Below are positions 54,205 to 62,216 of a DNA stretch of 64,000 bases, piece after piece. The stretch spans positions 213,122-277,121 of the forward strand of contig KE159692.1 of NCBI GenBank assembly GCA_000403415.2, given 5' to 3'. The stretch comes from Firmicutes bacterium M10-2. GTDB taxonomy: Bacteria > Bacillota_I > Bacilli_A > Erysipelotrichales > Erysipelotrichaceae. How positions within the stretch are numbered: position 1 is the stretch's first letter; every line of letters starts with the position of its first letter. A program made the position numbers and the translations under genes. A model generated the notes under the pieces. It saw only the letters and a program-made list of their open reading frames with translations. It ran no database searches and was not told the DNA's origin.

Positions 54205-55656
54205 ATGGGAAAACCAACTGGATTTCTTGAATTCACACGAAGTGAAAATAAACATCGGTCAATCGATGAGCGAATCAAGGATTTTAACGAACTGTATATG
54301 AGCCAAAACGAAAGTGTGCGTAAAGAACAAGCGGCCCGCTGCATGAATTGCGGGGTTCCGTTTTGTCAATCGGCCATCGAATTAAAAGGAATGGTGACCG
54401 GATGCCCGCTGCATAATTTGATTCCGGAATGGAATGACGAAATTTATCAGGACAATATTGCGCATGCTTTGAATCGTTTGCGCAAGACAAACCCCTTTCC
54501 TGAATTTACGGGGCGGGTTTGTCCTGCCCTTTGCGAAAAAGCTTGTATTAACGGAATTGACGGCGATCCTGTGTGTGTTCACGATAATGAAAAATACATT
54601 ATCGAGTCGGCTTTCGAACAAGGATTGATCACGCCTCGCATTCCTGTTGTGCGTTCAAATAAACGGGTTGCGATCATCGGTGCAGGTCCAAGTGGTTTGG
54701 CGCTTGCCGATGCGCTCAATCAAAGAGGTCACTCGGTATGTGTATTCGAACGCGAAGAAGATGCGGGTGGGCTGCTGATGTATGGCATTCCGAATATGAA
54801 GCTGGATAAAAAGATTATTAAGCGCCGGATCAAATTAATGAAAAAAGAAGGGGTTCAATTTCACATGAATACCAATATCGGCGAAGACCTTTCTTTTGAA
54901 GAACTTAAACAAAACTTTGACGCGATCGCTTTATGTGTCGGTGCGAAAAAACCTCGGTCGATCGTTGATTTCGATAAGACGATCGACGGAATGGAATATG
55001 CGGTAGATTTTCTTTCCGAAATCACCAAACGGCTGATGATCGATTTACCTTTGCCTGATTTTTCCGGAAAGAAGATTGTGATTGTCGGCGGCGGGGATAC
55101 AGGAAATGATTGTTGTGCAACGGTTGTCCGACTTGGATGCACGGATGTTGTGGAGCTGGAAATGCTGCCTGAACCGCCAATCTCTCGATTGGAAAACAAT
55201 CCTTGGCCGGAATGGCCGAAGGTCAAAAAGACCGATTACGGACAAGAGGAAGTTCATTTTGTTCAAGAGCATGATCCTCGTGTGTATAAGACAACGATCG
55301 AATCCATTGATGTTGAAGAGGATGTGATCAAGGCCGTGCATACGTGTCAAGTGAATATGACTGAAAACGGCCCGCAAAAAATCGAGGGCAGCGAACAAAT
55401 TCTTACATGTGATCTTCTTTTGGTGGCTGCCGGGTTTGTCGGTGTGGAAGATACTATTCGAGAAGAAACGAATCTTGAAATGACACGTAGGAACACGTTC
55501 CGGACGCTTCCGATGAAATATCGGTGCGCGGATCAAATCTTTGCGGCCGGCGATGCAAGACGCGGACAATCATTGGTTGTTTGGGCAATTCATGAAGGTT
55601 TGGAATGTGCCAAAGAGATCGATGAATTTTTAATGGGTTATTCGAATATGGATTAA
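54205..55656 (+). CDS. gltD: Glutamate synthase small subunit
   Basis: 483-residue flavoprotein passing NADPH electrons to GltB. Cluster cysteines lie in ARCMNCGVPFCQ, GCPLHNLIPEWN and GRVCPALCEKACING; FAD site VAIIGAGPSGLALADALNQ; NAD(P) site KIVIVGGGDTGNDCC. The start at 54205 follows AAGGAGG ten bases after gltB; the longer open frame overlapping gltB is not coding. Unlike nfnB at 18851 it lies next to gltB, so the assignment as GltD is safe. Last gene of the operon. Confidence 0.95.
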   Translation: MGKPTGFLEFTRSENKHRSIDERIKDFNELYMSQNESVRKEQAARCMNCGVPFCQSAIELKGMVTGCPLHNLIPEWNDEIYQDNIAHALNRLRKTNPFPEFTGRVCPALCEKACINGIDGDPVCVHDNEKYIIESAFEQGLITPRIPVVRSNKRVAIIGAGPSGLALADALNQRGHSVCVFEREEDAGGLLMYGIPNMKLDKKIIKRRIKLMKKEGVQFHMNTNIGEDLSFEELKQNFDAIALCVGAKKPRSIVDFDKTIDGMEYAVDFLSEITKRLMIDLPLPDFSGKKIVIVGGGDTGNDCCATVVRLGCTDVVELEMLPEPPISRLENNPWPEWPKVKKTDYGQEEVHFVQEHDPRVYKTTIESIDVEEDVIKAVHTCQVNMTENGPQKIEGSEQILTCDLLLVAAGFVGVEDTIREETNLEMTRRNTFRTLPMKYRCADQIFAAGDARRGQSLVVWAIHEGLECAKEIDEFLMGYSNMD

Positions 55657-55695
55657 GAAAAGGAGCTTTCCCTTAGCGGGTAGCTCCTTTTCTGT
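55656..55695 (+). terminator. Terminator of the GSIII-asnB-gltBD operon
   Basis: AGAAAAGGAGCT pairs with AGCTCCTTTTCT directly after the gltD stop codon, with a 14-base loop. Confidence 0.7.
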
Positions 55696-55721
55696 TTCTT
55701 CTCTTTTGCAAATTGCGATGA

Positions 55722-56180
55722 TTATTCGACTTCTACGATCATTTCGATTTCGATCGGCGAACCAAGCGGCAGTTCAGGTACGGCAACAGCAGTCCTTGCG
55801 TGAGCACCTTTCCTTCCGAATACTTCGGCTAAGAAATCGCTTGCCCCATTTGTAACGATGTGCTGCATAGTAAATCCAGGTGCACTGTTCACGAAACTTT
55901 GGAGCTTGACGATCTTTTTGACACGATCAAGATTTTTGATTTGCGCTTTGATGGCAGCAAGCGAATTGATCATGCAGAGTTTGGCTGCTTCTTGGGCTTG
56001 CTCGAGGGTCACATCACTTCCGACATGTCCTGTATAAATCAAAGTGTTGCTTTTTGTTGGCAACTGTCCGCTCAGGAAAAGCAAATTTCCTGTTTGATTG
56101 ACAGGGATATAACTTCCCTTCGGCGTAGCGGTTTCGGGCAGTTCGATGCCCATTTCTTTTAATTTTGTTTCCGGGGTCAT
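55722..56180 (-). CDS. ridA: RidA family protein, long form
   Basis: 152-residue YjgF/YER057c family protein. RidA deaminates reactive enamine and imine intermediates made by PLP enzymes. The conserved Arg is in GAHARTAVAVPELP, and GNLLFLSGQLP is the other family landmark. It is longer than the 125-130-residue archetype by an N-terminal extension (TPETKLKEMGIELPE), as in a common Rid subfamily. Deaminase activity is plausible because Arg is kept. Ribosome site AAAGGAG. Confidence 0.88.
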   Translation of the reverse strand: MTPETKLKEMGIELPETATPKGSYIPVNQTGNLLFLSGQLPTKSNTLIYTGHVGSDVTLEQAQEAAKLCMINSLAAIKAQIKNLDRVKKIVKLQSFVNSAPGFTMQHIVTNGASDFLAEVFGRKGAHARTAVAVPELPLGSPIEIEMIVEVE

Positions 56181-56195
56181 TCATTTTCTCCTTTC

Positions 56196-56236
56196 GAAAA
56201 ACGGAAGAGTCCGGATTCCCGGACTCCGTTTAATTT

Positions 56237-56237
<1 letters not shown>
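56196..56237. terminator. Bidirectional terminator between the GH1 and ridA genes
   Basis: AACGGA-GAGTCCGG and CCGGACTCCGTT form a strong GC-rich stem with a four-base loop. On the minus strand it ends in CGTTTTTC, after the GH1 stop codon. Confidence 0.8.
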
Positions 56238-57730
<1,493 letters not shown>

Positions 57731-57760
57731 CTAATAACATTTCGTTTTTTCGGCCGATCT

Positions 57761-57787
57761 TTGAAATACATTGGATTATGTTATAAT
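57761..57787 (+). promoter_or_regulatory. Promoter of the cyclophilin gene
   Basis: TTGAAA (57761-57766) and TATAAT (57782-57787), spacing 15 bases, followed by the ribosome site AAAGGAAG. Confidence 0.45.
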
Positions 57788-57810
57788 CGGTTCGGAAAGG
57801 AAGAAGTAAG

Positions 57811-58431
57811 ATGAATTCTAAAAATAAAAATTTATGGATTTCAGGGCTTGTGATTGTCATCATCGCGATTGTTGTTGTGGTTTTCTTTTTGCCACATAAA
57901 CAGACAACCGAAGCCTCGAATTTGGATTTGTCGAAAACGTATATCGCAGACATTGTTGTGAAGGATTACGGTACAATCGAGGTTGAACTGAATCCAAAAG
58001 AAGCGCCGCTGACTTGCGAAAATTTTATCGAATTAGCGAATGAAGGATTTTATGACAACTTGACATTCCATCGGATCATGAAAGGGTTTATGATTCAGGG
58101 CGGAGATCCAAACGGCAATGGAACCGGTGGATCGGATAAAACGATCAAGGGTGAATTTTCAAGCAACGGTGTCGAGAATAATTTATCTCATGAGCGTGGT
58201 GTGATTTCGATGGCGCGTTCAAACGATAAAGACAGTGCAAGCAGCCAGTTCTTTATCTGTGATGCGGATGATCCTTTTTTAGACGGAGATTATGCAGCCT
58301 TCGGAAAAGTAATCAAAGGAATGGACGTTGTGGACAAGATTGCGGATGATGCAAGACCGACAGATAACAATGGATCCATCAGCAAAGATGAACAACCGGT
58401 CATTGAAACAATTACGATCAAGGAGCAATAG
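57811..58431 (+). CDS. Membrane-anchored cyclophilin-type peptidyl-prolyl isomerase
   Basis: 206-residue protein: one N-terminal membrane anchor (LWISGLVIVIIAIVVVVFFL), then a complete cyclophilin domain outside the membrane. Family motifs are PLTCENFIELANEGFYDNLTFHRI broken here as FIELANEGFYDN and LTFHRIMKGFMIQGGDP, GVISMARSNDKDSASSQFFI, and AAFGKVIKGMDVVDKI. It should help exported proteins fold at the membrane surface. No lipobox is visible, so anchoring is by the helix. Followed by a GNAT gene after nine bases, likely one transcript. Confidence 0.92.
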   Translation: MNSKNKNLWISGLVIVIIAIVVVVFFLPHKQTTEASNLDLSKTYIADIVVKDYGTIEVELNPKEAPLTCENFIELANEGFYDNLTFHRIMKGFMIQGGDPNGNGTGGSDKTIKGEFSSNGVENNLSHERGVISMARSNDKDSASSQFFICDADDPFLDGDYAAFGKVIKGMDVVDKIADDARPTDNNGSISKDEQPVIETITIKEQ

Positions 58432-58440
58432 AGAAAGTTC

Positions 58441-58854
58441 ATGGTTGTAGTGAAGGTATATGAGCGACTTCCCGAAGAAGCAATCCTGATCCGTACAAAT
58501 GTGTTCATGAACGAACAAGGTTTTGAAAATGAATTTGACTCAATTGACGAGAAAGCCGTTCATTTGGTCTTGTTCGAAAACGAAATGCCAATCGGCACAT
58601 GCCGCATATTCAAAGAAGAGGACCATTATACGATCGGGCGTTTAGCAGTATTAAAAAGAGGCCGAGGAAAAGGCTATGCAAAACGATTGGTCACAGATGC
58701 TCGAAACATGGTGAAGGAATTTGGCGGATCGAAAATTGTGATTCATGCGCAAAAAAGATTAGAAAAGATGTATGAACATTTTGGATTCAAGTCTTTTGGA
58801 ATTGAAGATCTCGATGAGGGTGTTGCCCACGTATGGATGACTAAAAAAGTATAA
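58441..58854 (+). CDS. GNAT acetyltransferase
   Basis: 137-residue N-acetyltransferase of the ElaA/YjcF type. The acetyl-CoA loop is RLAVLKRGRGKGYAKRLV; the end YEHFGFKSFGIEDLDEGVAH is the family's C-terminal strand-helix. The N-terminus (YERLPEEAILIRTNVFMNEQ) matches these small GNATs, in which the conserved VFxxEQ segment is present. Substrate unknown. It lies nine bases after the cyclophilin gene. Confidence 0.85.
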   Translation: MVVVKVYERLPEEAILIRTNVFMNEQGFENEFDSIDEKAVHLVLFENEMPIGTCRIFKEEDHYTIGRLAVLKRGRGKGYAKRLVTDARNMVKEFGGSKIVIHAQKRLEKMYEHFGFKSFGIEDLDEGVAHVWMTKKV

Positions 58855-58884
58855 AGCAGTCTAATCAGATCAGACTGCTTTTTG
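58853..58884. terminator. Bidirectional terminator between convergent genes
   Basis: AAAGCAGTCT and AGACTGCTTT form a ten-base stem with a nine-base loop; T-runs follow on both strands. It separates the GNAT and DUF488 genes. Confidence 0.82.
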
Positions 58885-59247
58885 TTTGATTTGGTTTTGG
58901 ATCCAATCAAGCAGAACGACGGCCTGATTCTCTTTCTGATCTTTTGCCCCATATAGCAATGTAACATTTTCTGTATCTAGATGCGTACAGATAATACGGA
59001 TAAAATCGGGACTGACCGGATTATTCGCCAATTCCTGCTCGTAACGGGTTTCAAATTCAGAAAAAAGTTCTGGTTGATGGCCAAACCATTTTCTGAGCGC
59101 AGTGCTTGGAGCGATTTCTTTTTCCCAAAGATCGATCCTGGCATCTGCTTTTTTAATACCACGAGGCCAAAGACGATCAACTAAAATTCGAAATCCGTCA
59201 TCGGATTCATAAGGTTCGTAAATTCGTTTTATTTTTATTGTATTCAT
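58870..59247 (-). CDS. DUF488 family protein (YeaO-like)
   Basis: 125-residue protein with the DUF488 signatures IYEPYESDDGFRILVDRLWPRG, LRKWFGHQPELFSEFETRY and VTLLYGAKDQKENQAVVL. The family is widespread and uncharacterised; charged conserved residues suggest binding of a small ligand or nucleic acid. No paired gene suggests a role. It is a single gene with its stop inside the shared terminator region. Confidence 0.87.
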   Translation of the reverse strand: MNTIKIKRIYEPYESDDGFRILVDRLWPRGIKKADARIDLWEKEIAPSTALRKWFGHQPELFSEFETRYEQELANNPVSPDFIRIICTHLDTENVTLLYGAKDQKENQAVVLLDWIQNQIKQKAV

Positions 59248-59460
59248 GCCTTCAAAATACGCTGATTTTGTTTGTGTTGCACGTTATTTGCCAATACTTC
59301 TATGCGATCGATATGGAGTATTCATCCAGATGGTTGATCCTTTTATTTACGATCCATGATGGTTTGAATGACGGAGACTTCGATTGCTCTTAAAAGCTCG
59401 TGACTGAATACCCTTTTATTTCTTTTTATATTAACTTTAAAATTGAAAAACTTCCAAAAA
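59248..59460. other. Gene-free stretch between the DUF488 gene and the displaced ppdK end
   Basis: No plausible gene, RNA or repeat was seen. It was probably the ordinary downstream region of ppdK before the mobile element inserted. Confidence 0.4.
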
Positions 59461-59489
59461 CAAAGAGCCGGATCTCGCCGGCTCTTTAT
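59461..59489 (-). terminator. Original ppdK terminator, now displaced
   Basis: AAAGAGCCGG and CCGGCTCTTT form a ten-base stem with a six-base loop; the minus strand continues with GTTTTTGG. It follows the displaced ppdK 3' end by about 20 bases and is now 2.7 kb from the ppdK stop codon. Confidence 0.75.
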
Positions 59490-59509
59490 TCGATTATTTG
59501 TTTAATCAA

Positions 59510-59539
59510 TTATTTTTCGTTTTTAATTGTTGCCTGTGC
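59510..59539 (-). pseudogene. Displaced original 3' end of ppdK
   Basis: Read on the minus strand these bases code for A-Q-A-T-I-K-N-E-K and a stop, the tail expected after RLAA in pyruvate phosphate dikinase. The present gene ends RLAAAQAAIQSR at 62217 instead. The two copies share GCCTG(T/A)GCAG (59532-59541 and 62236-62245), probably the attachment core. Confidence 0.75.
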
Positions 59540-59584
59540 AGAAAGGTAAAAACAAGGGGGTTTTTGAGGAACATTCCGTTGTCC

Positions 59585-60830
59585 TCATTCTCTTTCCTCT
59601 AATTTGACTACAGCTCTATTTTTCCGTCCCTCTGCCGTAAAGGTTTCCCTTACATCAGCCGTTCCGTTTAGATTTACATACTAGTCAAAAGTAGTGTCTG
59701 ATGTTGGTATTACCCTATATAAATTGATTGATGATTTCCTCACTGATTTTCGTCCCACTAAAATCTATCATTGTATTCAACGTACTGATTATTCCGTCTA
59801 ATTCAAGTCCACTTTTCGGCTGTTCATCATTTGGTGCTTGATTTAATTTTTCCTGCAACTGTTGGATTTCGGCATCAATAGGTTTCCTCATGGTCTGATA
59901 TTCTCTTCTTTTGACAACTCACCGTCCGCCCTCATAGAAATAAGATTTGTCAAGCGAGTTTGTGCCTTGTCGATTTTCGCTTTGATGGACACCGCATCAT
60001 GTTGATTTTCACTAAGCCCTTCGTCTTTGTAATAACGCTTAATAAGGTCTATCGCAATAATAACCGATGCTTTTCTGTCCTGCCAGAGATGCCCTAACAA
60101 CTCTTTTGCCATAAAATCAAGTTTCCAATCGGTTATCATCTTAATGTCGCAATATCCTTCCGTATCTAAGTCGAGAGCTTCTCGCTTTTTCTTATTTCCA
60201 TTGTTTATCTGGTTGTAACACTGATAACCATAAGAAATTTTACCGTCCAGCTTTGTATGCCATTTATCTTTTCTGAAAGACGAACCGCAGGAACAATGCA
60301 GCTTGTTTACCCATATGTCTTTGGAATCACGCTTGCTGTGTGTTGTCTTTGTTGTTGACACTAAGGGCGGCTTTACCCTACTTTCCCTTATCTTCTGGGA
60401 TTTGTCCCATATCTCCTGCGAAACAATAGCAGGGAAATCGCCCTCTACATAGTCATAAGTGGACATATCCAGATTGTTAATCCTCTTTTGCTCCAGAAAA
60501 TTGTTGCTTCTCGATTTGTTATAGCATTTCGTTCCCGTATAGGTGGTAGTTTTAATCGCCCGCATGATATTAGATACGTTCCATTTTACGATTCCTGATG
60601 TCGTTTTCCTTTTTTGCTCCATCAGCATTTTTGCAATTTTCATTGAACCATAGCCTTGCAGATACAAGTCAAATATAATCCTAACTGTTTCTGCCTGCTC
60701 TTCATTGATGACATAGGTGTCGCCTACACGGTCATAGCCTAATATGTTTCCATTTCCATAAAGGACACCGTTATCTCGGCTGATTTTCTGACCTGCTTTC
60801 ACACGTTCGGAAGTCTTACGGCTTCCCTCC
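59585..60830 (-). pseudogene. Large serine recombinase, truncated and frameshifted
   Basis: Only the part after the catalytic domain remains: SRKTSERVKAGQKIS, GNILGYDRVGDTYVINEEQ, the recombinase domain and the zinc ribbon with CSCGSSF. The intact frame runs 60802-59888. Near 59897 a frameshift moves coding to another frame (MRKPIDAEIQQLQEKLN), near 59720 a second frameshift follows (YRVIPTSDTTFD), then an in-frame TAG replaces the expected Trp, and the tail YVNLNGTADVRETFTAEGRK continues to 59585. The N-terminal resolvase domain is missing. The product would have excised the element. Confidence 0.85.
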
Positions 60831-60972
60831 GTCAGCAGTCAGTTTCACATTCGGGTGTTTAATGTCATACTTTAAATCCATGACAGGGCGTTCCCCTAGC
60901 ACAAAAAGAAGTGCGTAGCGGTTGTCAAGCATACGCACTTCTTCTGAGGTCAGAAGCTCTTTGCCACATTGT
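60816..60972 (-). pseudogene. C-terminal fragment of a VirD4/TraG-type coupling protein
   Basis: About 50 codons after an in-frame TGA read GKELLTSEEVRMLDNRYALL, then FVLGERPVMDLKYDIKHPNV and KLTADGGKP before TAA. This matches the end of VirD4-like coupling ATPases of conjugative elements. It overlaps the recombinase remnant in another frame, so an internal deletion joined the two genes within about 15 bases. Confidence 0.7.
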
Positions 60973-61075
60973 CAAGTGAAGAATTCATTCTTTTTGCTTT
61001 TTCATCTTGTAGATATTCTATAAATGTACTAAACTGAACGCAGTAACTAATCGGGATTTGTAAAGGAGATATAAG

Positions 61076-61522
61076 ATGTATATCAGAAAAGCAATAATAG
61101 ATGATTTATCAAGAGTAGCTGAAATATATGTATTCAATAATAGGATAAATTTTTTCCCTATATTCAAAGATGAAAGTTTTTCTTTTGGGGAGTTGCAGGT
61201 TGTTTCATTAGTAGATAATTACTTCAAAAAAGATGAAATTATCAAAAACATATATGTATTTGATAATGGATTGATAAAGGGCTTTATTCAAATGGACGGA
61301 ACAGAAATTTGTAAATTATATGTAGATACATCTTTTCAAAGTGAGGGAATTGGCAATGAACTAATTGAATTTGCAATTAAAGAATTCAACGCAAATAATT
61401 TATGGGCATTAGAAAAAAATATTAGAGCAATTTCTTTTTACCAAAGGCACGGCTTTCATTTGACAGGTCAGAAAAAGTTTGAAGAAGATACCACCGAATA
61501 TCTTGTTAAGTTAGAAAGATAA
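61076..61522 (+). CDS. GNAT acetyltransferase carried by the element remnant
   Basis: 148-residue N-acetyltransferase. The acetyl-CoA site is LYVDTSFQSEGIGNELIEFA, and ISFYQRHGFHLTGQKKFEEDT is the typical C-terminal part. The N-terminus YIRKAIIDDLSRVAEIYVFN is standard for the superfamily. AAAGGAGATA precedes the ATG. It is richer in A and T than its neighbours and lies inside the conjugative element remnant, so it is probably cargo. Substrate unknown; no evidence for drug resistance. Confidence 0.85.
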   Translation: MYIRKAIIDDLSRVAEIYVFNNRINFFPIFKDESFSFGELQVVSLVDNYFKKDEIIKNIYVFDNGLIKGFIQMDGTEICKLYVDTSFQSEGIGNELIEFAIKEFNANNLWALEKNIRAISFYQRHGFHLTGQKKFEEDTTEYLVKLER

Positions 61523-61533
61523 ATTCCAGTTTG

Positions 61534-61779
61534 TCATACTGAAAAATCGGAACTTGAGGAGAAAATAAAAAATGATTTTTGCAATCCATAAGACGTTGAC
61601 AAACTACTCTCCTGTTTCTCTGTCAAGTCAAGCTGATTATAGGCATCTTCCGCATCTCCCTCATTATTACTATCTTTTTGATAACTTGCATCAGCTTTTA
61701 ACAGTTTTAATACAGATTCGTCTTTCAGTTTCTCTACTGCAATTTTCACTAGTTCTTTAAATTCCTTATCGCACATCAC
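61534..61779 (-). pseudogene. Small element protein with replaced C-terminus
   Basis: 81 codons. The first 55 or so (CDKEFKELVKIAVEKLKDES, DAEDAYNQLDLTEKQ) resemble small DUF6809-like proteins of Bacillota conjugative elements. After EKQESS the frame reads SLSTSYGLQKSFF, coded by a 13-base match to the end of the 191-bp elements (GTTGACAAACTAC, 61595-61607). The original C-terminus therefore seems to be lost by a past insertion or deletion. Its start overlaps the 61766 gene. Confidence 0.55.
61595..61607. repeat. Possible remnant end of the 191-bp element family
   Basis: GTTGACAAACTAC is identical to 13 bases at the right terminus of the elements at 18491 and 21269. The surrounding bases match only partly. 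It may be a scar of excision or chance. Confidence 0.35.
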
Positions 61780-62017
61780 TTCCTCCTGCCAGTTCTACCC
61801 TTAACTTTTTTACAGGTTCATGGATAACCTTGATAATAAGCTCATCAACGCAATCCGTATATCTTCCTTGCTGTATGAGCTGATTTTTTAATCCCACAAG
61901 GCTATGCAACAAGAGTTTTCTTTCTTCACTATCTACATATAAATGATTTTTCTTTTCTCTCATAATCAACACCAACCTTTTTGTTTTTATTATAAAGAGA
62001 AATAGTGATCCAATCAA
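61766..62017 (-). CDS. Small conserved protein of the conjugative element
   Basis: 83-residue protein with REKKNHLYVDSEERKLLLHS, then LVGLKNQLIQQGRYTDCVDE and LIIKVIHEPVKKLRV, a pattern I recognise from uncharacterised small genes of Tn1549-like elements. It is charged and helical and probably binds nothing as a membrane protein, as no hydrophobic segment is present. It overlaps the next small gene by 14 bases. Function unknown; element housekeeping is likely. Confidence 0.65.
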   Translation of the reverse strand: MIGSLFLFIIKTKRLVLIMREKKNHLYVDSEERKLLLHSLVGLKNQLIQQGRYTDCVDELIIKVIHEPVKKLRVELAGGSDVR

Positions 62018-62216
62018 AGGTACAATTCAGACAAAAAAAATAAGCGCACCACTATTTCTAATGATACGCTTATCATAATTCATTCTTTAATTAAGTCCGC
62101 TATAAACGGTTGCATTCGTTTCTCTCCATTGATTTTTCCTTACATACTGTCCGTTAGCCTTTCGGCAAGCTGCCGCCTGCTCGAAAGATAGCGGTAATTC
62201 AAAGGAAAGAGAACTG

